Shown piece by piece: positions 8,901 through 18,458 of a stretch of 64,000 nt of DNA. The stretch's first letter is position 1. Every line of letters starts with the position of its first letter. The DNA is taken from NCBI RefSeq assembly GCF_024721975.1, contig NZ_JANQBB010000006.1, forward strand, positions 248,001-312,000, read 5' to 3'. The position numbers and the translations under genes were made by a program. The notes beneath the pieces were generated by a model, which worked only from the letters and a program-made list of their open reading frames with translations, did not search any database and was not told the origin of the DNA. The stretch is from Paenibacillus endoradicis. GTDB taxonomy: Bacteria > Bacillota > Bacilli > Paenibacillales > Paenibacillaceae.

Positions 8901-10922
8901 CTTTCATTCGCTACTTTATTGTTGGCACTTCCCATAGCGGTAAAGAACGCATAATTTCCTTTTAACAGTAATGAAATCTCTTCTTCTACGAGTGGATCAC
9001 TGAATTCTGACATTGTGCCTTGATGAAGGAATAACACATAATTGTTACGATCATCACGCCAATTCACTTGATTTAACAGTTCATAAAGCGTTGAACTTTC
9101 CGTACCCTTTACATAATTCGGAGTAACAATAATATTTTGTTTTAATAATTGTTTTGACATATCATTAACGGCTGCTTTTATACTTGCATCGTCTACGCCT
9201 GGTTTTGCCATTAAGATATGAATATCTACATTTTTCCGATCCGTAATATAACTTCCAATTTTATTAAAAGCGGTTTGGATCTCACTGATATTGTAACGTT
9301 GCGTTTGTCCTAAAGCGGTTTGAATTTTATTGGTTACCACTTCATTATTACTGTTACCAATACTAATATAGTCTACTTGCTGTTTGGATAGCTGTGTAAT
9401 GGTATTACCTAGTGTGGATTGACGATCTAAATGAGGAATAGATAAGTCATCGATCCGAACATAATATTTTTCCGCATCAGCACGATAAGGCACTTCTTGT
9501 AGAATATCTGTGATATATCGTTTTTTTGCAACATACCATGAAGGGTATCTCACAGCAGAGTAGTAAACATTAGAACTTAAGGTAACCGTTTCCCCTGTAA
9601 TAATGTCTATAAATTTTATTGCACCATTATAAATATTACCGCCTATCGCAATCACATTACCAACATGTGTTTTTGGGATATCAGTTATGTTGAGCAATAC
9701 CCTTGTTGAAGGGTCTGTATAATCCTCATAGTAATAAAATTTCCCATCAATGATACTTCGATAAATGAGTTGGTTTTCATCCATAAAATAAATTAAAGGT
9801 TGTCTAGTCGTATTAGCATTAAGTCCAGTTTCAAATTCTCTTGATTTCCCTGTTTGGGGATTATAAATTTGAGTCGAATAATATTTGAGGACTGTACCAT
9901 TACTATTATAAGTAGCCAAAGCATACATTATCTCGCCTGTTTTTTTTGAATACCCATAAGAATTTTTAAACGCTCTCACATTTGCGCTGAGATTTATATT
10001 GTTTAATGGTGTCTTATTATCACTTGCATTGTAATAAACGTCTGGAACTGATTTGAAATAATCATATGAATTTTTCAGTACTCTTATCGAACTGGTGTCA
10101 TTACTAATTGGATAATATAATAACTCTTGATCGTTTAGTCCTGCTTTCATCATACCTACCAGGTTACCCGCTGAGTTTCTCCCTAGTGAAAATCGAAGTT
10201 GATCTGTGGTGTTCTTTTTCGCTAATATATCCTCAATTTTGATGACTTGTGCAAAATAACGTTCTTCCGTGCTATAAAAACCAAAAGTTTGTACTGCAAG
10301 ATGACCGCCTGCGGTTACCTCAATTTGTTCTGTACTACTTCCTGCACACCCTCCACCCATTGTGGCATAGTAGCAAAAACTTACTGCTCCATCATTCACA
10401 TAACTATCTAAAGGGTTAATTGGAACGACTTTAAGCCCATAAGATGATGCAAAGATCGTCTCCGAATTTGGATCATATACGGAGTTAACCCCTGTTGAAT
10501 ATCCTTGTATCTTAGTATCTTTAACGAATGTATGTTGTTTTGTCATAATGTCATAGTAATACAATCCTGCATTACTACTCGTTTGTCCTGGCAATCCACT
10601 AAAATAGTAAAGCCTACTACTTCCTTCACTAGATTTCTCGACATGAACCTTATAATCTGCACCACTTGCTTGCAATTGTGGTCTAAGCTGCTCATTGACC
10701 ATACTATTGATTTGTTCCTGGGTATAACTCGTATTACCTACATCAACAATTACATCTACTTTACGTTTCTCTTTTACTTCAAAATCCACAAAAGGGGGGA
10801 GATTTAGAATCTCCCCCCTTTTCATCCTTCTTTTCAACTGCAAAAGTAGTTATGGATAATGAAGAAAGAGTAACTAGCAGTAAGAGCATAATTAGAATGG
10901 ATTTACTGGCTACTTTCTTCAT
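5975..10922 (-). CDS. Giant secreted PKD-repeat protein with a frame switch near its start
   Basis: The main frame (5975 to about 10843) encodes over 1600 residues and lacks a signal peptide. A better start is the ATG at 10920-10922: GGAG lies 9 nt upstream, and the frame begins MKKVASKSILIMLLLLVTLS, a clear signal peptide, but it stops at 10779. Removing one base from the G6 or C6 run around 10794-10818 joins the two frames. The mature protein has a beta-rich N-terminal region, a section with alternating strands and helices near 500-680 of the main frame, then many PKD-like modules (ADFEPLADTYRDST, GFTATPSITYRGEQIKF, AGFTWSPSAIWEGDNIQI). PKD modules are usual in extracellular proteins. No catalytic motif is visible. 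Function unknown; last gene of a three-gene operon. Confidence 0.75.
10790..10822. repeat. Perfect 15-bp inverted repeat with G6/C6 runs at the frame switch
   Basis: Arms AAAAGGGGGGAGATT (10790-10804) and AATCTCCCCCCTTTT (10808-10822) flank a 3-nt loop. It lies inside the coding start of the giant PKD gene, exactly where signal peptide and body are in different frames. It resembles an intrinsic terminator on either strand and its homopolymers are slippage-prone. Confidence 0.85.
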
Positions 10923-10937
10923 AGTTGTTAGTCTCCT

Positions 10938-13121
10938 TTATTCCCACGTATTGGATTTTCTTCGGTCACTGGCTGTTACAAAGGCATCAATTGTTGGTTG
11001 TCCAAATTCTTCTTGTACTTCAAGCAAGAATCTATATTTCCCTACATGCGTACTGTTATAGGTGACGGTCGTTTCATTACCACTTTGGAATAATACTTTC
11101 GCTTCGTTGAATATGCCATCGTTATTCGCATCGAAAATGACATACCAATTACGACTAACAATCTGGTCACCATCAGTAGAATAGGAACGATCGGTAAGTT
11201 CAAACGTTGCTAAATTCCCTTTCACTGGATCTCGATAGATTTTCTCTTGGAAAGTAAAGGTTGTATATGGCACTTCATCGGGAAGAATCGTATAGATTCT
11301 TGAAATTTCATCCGTATAGCCTAACGTGTTTTCCATATAAACGGTTACTTTATATTCTCCTGGTTTTTTGAATAAAACATCGATGATTTTACTTCCTTTG
11401 AGGGGGCTGTTTGTTTTAATTTGTGATTGGGGGATGTCATCATATGCAGATTCGATCTTCCATGTTGTTTTACTATCTACAATAGGATAACGAGAGGAGG
11501 TTGTTCCATTTGCGGTAAAGGTCACTTTTCTGTTTTCTTTCAATGTACCCGTTTGCCTTATATCTGCTTTCACTATAGGCTCTGTGACAACAAGAGAATG
11601 TTTCGTACAATCTTGCAAACTATCATTATCTACTACACATAAATTTATTGTTTTTGCCCCTAATGTGTCGTACCATATCCATCCGTCACCTTCATTTTTA
11701 GTAATCGGATTTTTAGCACCACTCATTGTCCAACGATAGGTTTCAATTGTTCCATCGGTATCATAGGAATCATAACCATTGACATAAACATCATCACCTA
11801 GCAGCACTTCTGAATCTGAACCAATGATCGCTTTAGGTATACTTCTCATTGGTGGAGGAGTCGGCGCGGGGATGCTTTCTTTAAATACTAATGAGGAAGC
11901 TTTTAACTGCCCTGAGTCTAAAGTTCCTGTGTAATATGAACTTGGCTTATAGTAGGCGAATACTCGCCCAACATAGATTTCTGTAAATTCGGTTTTATTG
12001 GTAAGCTTGCTTTTTGGTATTGTAAAATCTATTGAAGCACTTACTTTTAATTTGCTATTCCCTTCTACTCGTATTCCAGGGGGATTAATCGTACTATCTT
12101 CGGTACGAATATAGATCATGTAATAATCTATCGCACCAGGTTCACTAAGGTTGAGGACTTCCCCATCAAGCGTTAATTTTACGGTTACATCTTTATCCTC
12201 AAATTTAGTACTTGTTGGATCTGCTGTTAATGTGCCTACAATATAGGCATTAGTTGGCTTGGTGTATTGGTACGATATTGTTCCGTTATAGTCGTAGGCT
12301 TTACCAGGTAGTGTCTTAGCCGTTACATAGTATGACATTGGACTAGCGTACATATAACAAGCTGCATGTCCAGTGAGGAATGCCGGGTTAGATGTTGCAA
12401 TAGTAGGTAATGAGTTTAATGGTTTAGCTTCAGGTATATATTGAACACCAACTTTAGGTGCTTTTGAATTGTACCCATTTGGATATATAGGACTACCCAT
12501 AGTTGATTTTACTGCACCTTTAGGTAAATCTATTGAACTTGTTTCTACTTGATTTGAAGGAATACTATTACCTTTACTATCTACCCAATATACCCCTGTC
12601 GTTTTAAGGGTTATATTCACAAATGTTGCAATGTTCGTTAGTTTGTTGTAGGGTACATTACTCGGTATAGATCCCGATGTATTAGAGAAACGTTTCTGAT
12701 CTTGGGAAAAGTCTGAGGTTTTTACCGTAGCAATTTGCCAATCTATACCGTCACTATATCGACACATTGCATTACCAGGGTTTGATGGAAACCATTCACC
12801 CTTACTATTTAAATATCCCTTTACACTTGTAGGATTTATTATTTTTTCTTTTCCTTTAAGAACTACTGTTATGGTTCGTTTATCTTGATTAATGGTCGTA
12901 GATTTTATAGTTACTGATCCTGAAAATGTGAAGCTATCTTTTACAATGTTTTCAGCTTCCTTTGGAAAAGTAAGAGTTATCGTTCGTTCATCTTTATCTG
13001 AATCTATTACCGATACAATAACTTCGGTTTGTAATAAAGTGTTACTTTCTGCCCTAACACCACTAGAAATTAGTGGTGTTAGCAACACTAAAGAGAGTAA
13101 TACAGATAAAAACCTTTTCAT
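10938..13121 (-). CDS. Secreted PKD-domain protein
   Basis: 727 residues with a signal peptide (about 1-25, MKRFLSVLLSLVLLTPLISS). An N-terminal beta-rich part contains AVYWVDS-type and Tyr-rich segments. A PKD-like module follows at about 430-515 (AIIGSDSEVLLGDDVYVNGY, then DTDGTIETYRW), and at least two related modules follow it. No catalytic motif or wall-sorting LPXTG is visible. Its ATG overlaps the last base of the stalk-domain gene, and its TAA is 16 nt before the likely start of the giant PKD gene, so the three are one translationally coupled operon. A structural or adhesive extracellular role is inferred from the domains only. Confidence 0.8.
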   Translation of the reverse strand: MKRFLSVLLSLVLLTPLISSGVRAESNTLLQTEVIVSVIDSDKDERTITLTFPKEAENIVKDSFTFSGSVTIKSTTINQDKRTITVVLKGKEKIINPTSVKGYLNSKGEWFPSNPGNAMCRYSDGIDWQIATVKTSDFSQDQKRFSNTSGSIPSNVPYNKLTNIATFVNITLKTTGVYWVDSKGNSIPSNQVETSSIDLPKGAVKSTMGSPIYPNGYNSKAPKVGVQYIPEAKPLNSLPTIATSNPAFLTGHAACYMYASPMSYYVTAKTLPGKAYDYNGTISYQYTKPTNAYIVGTLTADPTSTKFEDKDVTVKLTLDGEVLNLSEPGAIDYYMIYIRTEDSTINPPGIRVEGNSKLKVSASIDFTIPKSKLTNKTEFTEIYVGRVFAYYKPSSYYTGTLDSGQLKASSLVFKESIPAPTPPPMRSIPKAIIGSDSEVLLGDDVYVNGYDSYDTDGTIETYRWTMSGAKNPITKNEGDGWIWYDTLGAKTINLCVVDNDSLQDCTKHSLVVTEPIVKADIRQTGTLKENRKVTFTANGTTSSRYPIVDSKTTWKIESAYDDIPQSQIKTNSPLKGSKIIDVLFKKPGEYKVTVYMENTLGYTDEISRIYTILPDEVPYTTFTFQEKIYRDPVKGNLATFELTDRSYSTDGDQIVSRNWYVIFDANNDGIFNEAKVLFQSGNETTVTYNSTHVGKYRFLLEVQEEFGQPTIDAFVTASDRRKSNTWE

Positions 13122-14068
13122 TACTTATTCTCCTTTTCAGCTAAATCTCTATAATCTGATCCACTACCATTTCTTACACTAATTCCAATAAACTCTAATT
13201 TTTTATTTTCTAAATCTAAGAATGGAATATTACTTGTTACTTTTTCTCCTGGTTTAAGCACCCAATTATATAGTAATGTGGTATCGTTTAATGGCTCAAA
13301 TCCATCTAACCATGAAGCAGAGTAGTGTAAAGAGTTACCAAATCCATTCATAACATTAACTTTCATAATCATATCTCTGTAATCCGTTGTAATTAACTTC
13401 TTTGACACGTTCTCAAGAGTTACATTTACCCATACAAGGTAATAAGCATCTTCAAATTTCCACAAGTCATATTTGTTATCTAGCGCCTTTGCTTCTGCTG
13501 CTGTTGTAGGATAAACATAAACTTCATTTACTGTCATTTTCAGTCCACCGTAAGTTAATTCAAGTGGCAACTCCACTAGTAGAGTTAGACCATAATCTTC
13601 AAAATTGTGTTTAGCCACTTCGCCTGTGTTGAACGATACTGTACCAGTAGCAGAATCATAACTAATCTTTACGCCTAAACCTTGTGCAATGTATCGAGCA
13701 GGAATGAATACACGACCTTTTTTCATTTCAGAAACAGTATCCATCACAACTTCCTTACCATTCACCGTAATTTCTTTTTTTCCAACAACTACAGAAACCG
13801 TATTTGTACCACGTACTAACGTCGCTGTATTCGTTGCTGACGACCATTTAATATTTTTGATTTCAACGCCTAATGCACTAGCGATCAAGCGTAGCGAACC
13901 CATTGTACGATTATCTTTATTGACATATGGAGCGGGCTCGCCCTCTGGAGTTACGAATAATTTACCGTTCACCTTAAACATTGGTACATCCTGTGCAGCC
14001 GCACTTATATCACCAGTTCCCCCTACAGCTAAACAACAGATAATTACGATAAGTAGTAACTTTTTCAT
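13121..14068 (-). CDS. Stalk-domain (copper amine oxidase-like N-terminal domain) secreted protein
   Basis: 315 residues with a signal peptide (MKKLLLIVIICCLAVGGTGD). Residues about 30-150 form a copper-amine-oxidase-N-like stalk domain: FKVNGKLFVTPEGE, NRTMGSLRLIASALGVE, MKKGRVFIPARYIAQGLGVK and YDSATGTVSF are its repeated elements. The C-terminal half is beta-rich and resembles DUF4352-like domains (YYLVWVNVTLENVSKK). Stalk domains are common in surface proteins of Paenibacillaceae; they are not enzymes. First gene of the surface operon, followed with a one-base overlap by the PKD gene. Confidence 0.85.
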   Translation of the reverse strand: MKKLLLIVIICCLAVGGTGDISAAAQDVPMFKVNGKLFVTPEGEPAPYVNKDNRTMGSLRLIASALGVEIKNIKWSSATNTATLVRGTNTVSVVVGKKEITVNGKEVVMDTVSEMKKGRVFIPARYIAQGLGVKISYDSATGTVSFNTGEVAKHNFEDYGLTLLVELPLELTYGGLKMTVNEVYVYPTTAAEAKALDNKYDLWKFEDAYYLVWVNVTLENVSKKLITTDYRDMIMKVNVMNGFGNSLHYSASWLDGFEPLNDTTLLYNWVLKPGEKVTSNIPFLDLENKKLEFIGISVRNGSGSDYRDLAEKENK

Positions 14069-14146
14069 ATTAATTCTCCTCTTCTCATTATATTTTGATC
14101 GTTATTTTGCGAGATTTATCCTCAATTTCTTCTATAAAGCAAAAAA

Positions 14147-14182
14147 AGAAGCACCTCTGAGACATCTCAGGAAGTGCTTCTT
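14147..14182 (-). terminator. Intrinsic terminator after the sugar permease operon
   Basis: AAGAAGCAC..CTGAG and CTCAG..GTGCTTCTT form a nearly perfect stem. On the minus strand it is followed by seven Ts. It separates the transporter operon from the stalk-domain operon. Confidence 0.85.
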
Positions 14183-14282
14183 CGCTATTCATAATATATC
14201 ATAATCAATAATTAATTTCTATATTTTTCCTTTATTACTTCAAAAAGTGCTTAACCACCATTTGAATAAGTACATCCTCATA

Positions 14283-15167
14283 TTAACCTTTAACAGATCC
14301 AGCTGCGATACCTTCAACAATTTTATCAGATAGGAATAAGAACGCGATTAAAATAGGTAAAATACTAATCATCAACGTAGCACCAATCGCGCCCCAGTCT
14401 GTTGTATACTGACCAATAAAATTCTGAATACCAACAGTAAGTGTCTTGTATTTATCAGAACTAATAAATGTATTCACAAAAATAAACTCATTCCAGTTGT
14501 AAATGATGTTAATAATACCCGTCGTTGCAAGTACTGAACTTGTCATTGGAAACACGATTCTGAAGAAAATTTTATGCACAGAGCAACCGTCAATAACCGC
14601 TGCTTCTTCCACTTCTTTCGGAAGCGTGTAATAGAATCCTAGTAATATCATAATTGTAATGGGCATATTGAATGCCACATAACTTGCAATTAATGATAGT
14701 GGATGATCGATAAGATGAGCCTTACTAAACATATTAAATAAAGGAATTAACGTGGAATGAACAGGAATCATCATTGCCACCATAAATAATCCAAGTACGA
14801 ATGAGCTGCCTTTCCATTTCATTCGTGTTATTGCAAATGTAACCAAGCTTGCTACTAAAATTGTTATTGCAGTAGCAGCAATCGTAATCCATACACTATT
14901 TAAGAAATATAGATCTATATTTCCTGAATTCCATACTTTTGCGTAGTTTTCCCATTTAGGATTGGTAGGCAAAGCTAATGGTGACATATTGAATATTTCT
15001 TGATTATTTTTCAATGAGAAGAACATTAGCCATACTAAAGGAAATAGTTGAAATACCGCTACGCCTGCAAGTACAACATATAGTAAGCCGTAGCCGATCT
15101 TACTAACTACGCCTATACTATGTTGGCTAGATTTTTTATGTTTGATTGGAATTGTTCCCTGCATCAT
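14283..15167 (-). CDS. Sugar ABC transporter permease (CUT1, MalG-like)
   Basis: 294 residues with six predicted membrane segments and the cytoplasmic EAA loop EEAAVIDGCSVHKIFFRIVF, which docks the ATPase. The C-terminus IVEGIAAGSVKG is typical of MalG-type subunits. It pairs with the permease at 15244 and the binding protein at 16224 to import a sugar or oligosaccharide. No ATPase gene is present, as usual for CUT1 systems that share an MsmX-type ATPase. AGGAGG at 15174-15179, part of a repeated leader element, is its ribosome binding site. Substrate unknown. Confidence 0.93.
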   Translation of the reverse strand: MMQGTIPIKHKKSSQHSIGVVSKIGYGLLYVVLAGVAVFQLFPLVWLMFFSLKNNQEIFNMSPLALPTNPKWENYAKVWNSGNIDLYFLNSVWITIAATAITILVASLVTFAITRMKWKGSSFVLGLFMVAMMIPVHSTLIPLFNMFSKAHLIDHPLSLIASYVAFNMPITIMILLGFYYTLPKEVEEAAVIDGCSVHKIFFRIVFPMTSSVLATTGIINIIYNWNEFIFVNTFISSDKYKTLTVGIQNFIGQYTTDWGAIGATLMISILPILIAFLFLSDKIVEGIAAGSVKG

Positions 15168-15173
15168 TCATTC

Positions 15174-15240
15174 CCTCCTAAAACTTTTCATTCACTTCCT
15201 GATATGATTTCTTAAATATGAAAAGTATCATCAGAAGCAT
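15174..15240 (-). promoter_or_regulatory. Repeated leader element (copy C) before the MalG-like permease
   Basis: Minus-strand order: ATGCTTCT, GATGAT, ACTTTTCAT, a 17-nt linker, AGGAAG, TGA, ATGAAAAGT, TTTAGGAGG. CTTCT pairs with GGAAG through one G-U pair, and ACTTTTCAT pairs perfectly with ATGAAAAGT. The helices interleave. It fills the gap between the two permease genes. Confidence 0.6.
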
Positions 15241-15243
15241 AAT

Positions 15244-16125
15244 CTATGAATATTGAATCTGTTCTTTTGTTGCTGTTAATTTTCGAACAATCCAAGTTAC
15301 TACTAGACAGATGATCAATAGGAAGAATCCTATTGCACTAGCGTAACCAAAGTCATAAGATTTGAATGCAATGCGATACATATAGGACGCCATAACTTCA
15401 CTTGCTCCATTAGGACCACCATTAGTCATAACATAAATCAAATCAAAATATTTCAATGACCCTACAAGAGCCAGAACAATCGTAACTTTAATTACTTCCA
15501 TCGCTAGAGGTAATTTGATTTTGTATGCAATTTGGAAAGCATTTGCCCCATCAATCGTTGCTGCCTCTTCAAGTGAGGACGGTATATTTTTCAATGCAGC
15601 ATAGTAAATTAAAATGTAAAACCCAGCATATTGCCAAATAATCGGAATGATAAGTGCATATAACACAATGGAAGGATTTGCTAACCATTCTGGAGTATTG
15701 GTAAAACCTAATGCTTCTAGTAGAGTATTAATAATCCCGTTCGTCGGATGATAGATTTTCATCCATAATTGTGCGATCGCCACCGATGATAATAACATAG
15801 GTATTAGATAAATCTTACGTAATAAATTTGATCCTTTAATTTTGGAAGATAACACTAATGCCACTGCCAAATATAGTACTAAACTCAATGTAGAAAAGAC
15901 TGCTAATAAAAGCGAGTGACCTGCACTACTCCAAAAATCTTTATCTTGCAGTACAGCACTGTAATTTTCTAGACCAATGAACTTCATTGAACCGATACCA
16001 TTCCATTCATGAAGTCCGTAATACCCGGTTAATACAATAGGTACATATACAATCGCAATAATGAAAAGTAATGCGGGTAATACATAAAGTGCAATAATCT
16101 TTTTGTTAGACATAACTTTATCCAT
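15244..16125 (-). CDS. Sugar ABC transporter permease (CUT1, MalF/LacF-like)
   Basis: 293 residues, six predicted membrane helices, and the EAA loop EEAATIDGANAFQIAYKIKL. The segment MTNGGPNGASEVMASYMYR is typical of LacF/UgpA-type subunits. The ATG at 16123-16125 has GGGAG 9 nt upstream. Middle gene of a binding protein-permease-permease operon controlled in all likelihood by the adjacent YesM/YesN pair. It is separated from the binding-protein gene by a perfect stem-loop that could lower permease expression relative to the binding protein. Confidence 0.93.
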   Translation of the reverse strand: MDKVMSNKKIIALYVLPALLFIIAIVYVPIVLTGYYGLHEWNGIGSMKFIGLENYSAVLQDKDFWSSAGHSLLLAVFSTLSLVLYLAVALVLSSKIKGSNLLRKIYLIPMLLSSVAIAQLWMKIYHPTNGIINTLLEALGFTNTPEWLANPSIVLYALIIPIIWQYAGFYILIYYAALKNIPSSLEEAATIDGANAFQIAYKIKLPLAMEVIKVTIVLALVGSLKYFDLIYVMTNGGPNGASEVMASYMYRIAFKSYDFGYASAIGFFLLIICLVVTWIVRKLTATKEQIQYS

Positions 16126-16159
16126 TAGTAATAACTCCCTTCATGCGCCAATAATTTAA

Positions 16160-16200
16160 AGAAATGGCTTATCTGATTAATGTACAGATAAGCCATTTCT
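16160..16200 (-). other. Perfect 16-bp intercistronic stem-loop
   Basis: Arms AGAAATGGCTTATCTG (16160-16175) and CAGATAAGCCATTTCT (16185-16200) flank a 9-nt loop, between the stop of the binding-protein gene and the first permease. On the minus strand it is followed by a short TTT only. Such structures often stabilise the upstream message or cause partial termination, giving excess binding protein. Confidence 0.8.
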
Positions 16201-16223
16201 AGATATAGGTTATACGCTATATC

Positions 16224-17552
16224 TTATTGTCCCGCAGAAATTGCTGTATCATGTTCTTGTGCAAATTGCTCTGGAGTAGTTGCTTTACCGAATAAAGCTT
16301 GGATTTGATTAAGATGTACTTCAGCATCATCTGCTTCCATCTGTACATCAGCAAATAGTGTAATACTGCTAGCTTTGTTCATTTCATTAAACAAATCGAT
16401 ATATAGTGCTGGAAGATCAAGTGTAGAAGTATCTACTTTAGTCGCTGGAATAACACCCGCACCTGTTACAGCACGCTCGCCCCATTTTTGAACAAAATAT
16501 TCTACAAATGCTTTTGATTCTTCTTTAACTTTAGAGTTTTCAGAAACGAATAGTCCAACACCAGGACCACCAACCCAACCATCGATATTACCTTTTCCGC
16601 CTTCCACTACAGGGAATTTGAAGAAGCCTACTTTATCTCTGAACTCTTGTGAATAGTCTTCATTTGTTGTGAAGTTTGGTAATTCCCAAGTTCCCATCAA
16701 GTACATAGCTGCTTTCTCATTAACAAATTCGGATTTACCTTCGTCGTTAGATAATCCATTGAAACCTTTGTTAAATGCATTTGCATCAACTAGTTTTTGT
16801 ACTTCTGTAGCTGCTTGAACCAATCCTGCATCAGAGAAAGATCCTGATCCTGCAATAGCTCCTGCCAACGTTTCTTGTCCAGCAATTCGATCAGCCAAAT
16901 ACATATACCAAAGTGAACCTGTCCAACGATCCTTGTTACCAAGAGCAATCGGAGTAACACCATTATCTACAAGCACTTTCACAACATTTTGGAACTCTTC
17001 GTATGTTGCAGGTACTTCTAAGTTGAATTTCTCAAAAATATCTCTGTTATAGTAAATTGGTGCAATATTAAACTCTAACGGTAAAGCATAAGTATGATCA
17101 TTCATTGAATACGCTTCCGTTGTACCTGCAACGAATTGATCTTTAAGCGAACCATCTAATAGTTCTTCGATCGGCGCAAATAAGTTACCTTCTACATAAG
17201 GTTGCATGAAACCAGCCGCCCAAGTTACACCTACATCTGGTAGCTTGTTAGAAGCTGATAATACTTTTAGCTTATTTTTATATTGCTCATTTTCAAGTAC
17301 TTCTGTCTTAATCGTAACGTTTGTATGTTCAGCTTGATATTCTGTAATAATTTCATTAACAATTTTATTCTGACCAGCTGAGATACCTTCAGGCCATAAA
17401 TGCATGAAATTGATTGTTACTTTTTCTGTTCCTGCTTTGTTACCACCATCTGCAGGTGAATTTCCTTCTTTAGATGAGTTATTACCACATCCAGCAACCA
17501 ATAATGTGAAACATAACGTTAATAAAACCAACATCTTTTTGTTTTTGTACAC
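16224..17552 (-). CDS. Sugar ABC transporter substrate-binding lipoprotein
   Basis: 442 residues from a GTG start at 17550-17552 with AAGGGG 10 nt upstream. A lipoprotein signal ends at LLVAGC, with Cys22 the lipidation site. The rest is a family 1 extracellular solute-binding protein, with INFMHLWPEGISAGQNKIVN at the start of the mature fold and TYEEFQNVVKVLVDNGVTPI in the middle. It captures substrate outside the membrane and delivers it to the two downstream permeases. The YesM/YesN pair directly upstream probably controls it. The ligand cannot be read from the sequence. Confidence 0.93.
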   Translation of the reverse strand: MYKNKKMLVLLTLCFTLLVAGCGNNSSKEGNSPADGGNKAGTEKVTINFMHLWPEGISAGQNKIVNEIITEYQAEHTNVTIKTEVLENEQYKNKLKVLSASNKLPDVGVTWAAGFMQPYVEGNLFAPIEELLDGSLKDQFVAGTTEAYSMNDHTYALPLEFNIAPIYYNRDIFEKFNLEVPATYEEFQNVVKVLVDNGVTPIALGNKDRWTGSLWYMYLADRIAGQETLAGAIAGSGSFSDAGLVQAATEVQKLVDANAFNKGFNGLSNDEGKSEFVNEKAAMYLMGTWELPNFTTNEDYSQEFRDKVGFFKFPVVEGGKGNIDGWVGGPGVGLFVSENSKVKEESKAFVEYFVQKWGERAVTGAGVIPATKVDTSTLDLPALYIDLFNEMNKASSITLFADVQMEADDAEVHLNQIQALFGKATTPEQFAQEHDTAISAGQ

Positions 17553-17666
17553 GATTACACAACCCCTTTTGTTTTGTAAGCTTTCGTGGACTTATTAGCT
17601 TCTTATTCATTCTAACAAGCACGCAATCGAGATGTAAGGGCATACATTTTGGGGAAACTACCACTA

Positions 17667-18458
17667 TTATTGGATTGTAGTATCGTTATGAATGCTTTTT
17701 TCCTTGCGATATTGCGCTGGACTAATACCTGCTACTGTACGAAATACTTTTCCGAAGTATTTATCTGTCTGATAACCTACTTGTTCTGCTATATCTGCCA
17801 TAGAATCATTAGTGGTAAGCAATAGTTCTTTCGCTAACTGCATTCTTCCTCTTGTCACATAATCTGAAAATGTTAAACCTACCTGTTCTTTAAACAATAC
17901 GCTAAAGTAACTTGCATTCATGTGTAAATAATCAGACATCTCTTTCATCGTAATTTGCTCTGATAAATGTTCGTGTATATATGTTAATGCCGCATTAATA
18001 TGTGGATTTTGACTAGAATGTTGGGAAGCTTCTAATCGTTTCGTATCGACTACTTCAGCCATTACCTTATACCTCGCTTGCTCTTCTACACGTAACATAG
18101 CTTTTTCAATTGCCTGTATGAGACTAGCTTTATCAATGGGCTTCAATAAATAATCAACTACGCCAAAACGCAATGCTTGCTGTGCATAAGAAAAGTCTGA
18201 ATAACCTGACACTAGTATTACGTTCGGTCTGTTCTTAAACATGTCTAGTCTCTCTACTAATTCTAAGCCTGTTAATTCTGGCATCCTAATATCACTAATT
18301 AGTAAATGAGCATCGTTATGTTCTAACCACTCTAATGCTACGATGCCATTAGCCGCTGTCTCAATTCGATATTTCCCTCCAGACCATATATCAAGAACCT
18401 TTCGTATTCCATCTCTTGTACGAGGCTCATCATCTACTATTAAAATTGTTTTCAACAT
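17667..18458 (-). CDS. AraC-type response regulator (YesN-like)
   Basis: 263 residues. The N-terminal receiver domain has the acidic pair at DDE (9-11), phospho-acceptor Asp56 in LLISDIRMPE, and Lys near 106 in DYLLKPID. The C-terminal 100 residues hold two AraC helix-turn-helix motifs (ITMKEMSDYLHMNASYFSVL and MADIAEQVGYQTDKYFGKVF). It is shorter than many YesN proteins because the middle region is reduced. It overlaps the kinase gene by one base and should activate the sugar transporter genes downstream on phosphorylation. Confidence 0.93.
   Translation of the reverse strand: MLKTILIVDDEPRTRDGIRKVLDIWSGGKYRIETAANGIVALEWLEHNDAHLLISDIRMPELTGLELVERLDMFKNRPNVILVSGYSDFSYAQQALRFGVVDYLLKPIDKASLIQAIEKAMLRVEEQARYKVMAEVVDTKRLEASQHSSQNPHINAALTYIHEHLSEQITMKEMSDYLHMNASYFSVLFKEQVGLTFSDYVTRGRMQLAKELLLTTNDSMADIAEQVGYQTDKYFGKVFRTVAGISPAQYRKEKSIHNDTTIQ

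Noticed and set aside
10790..10822. Ordinary intergenic terminator
   Set aside because: It lies 98 bp inside a coding region with a good start upstream, so its role cannot be simple termination between genes, although termination activity is possible.
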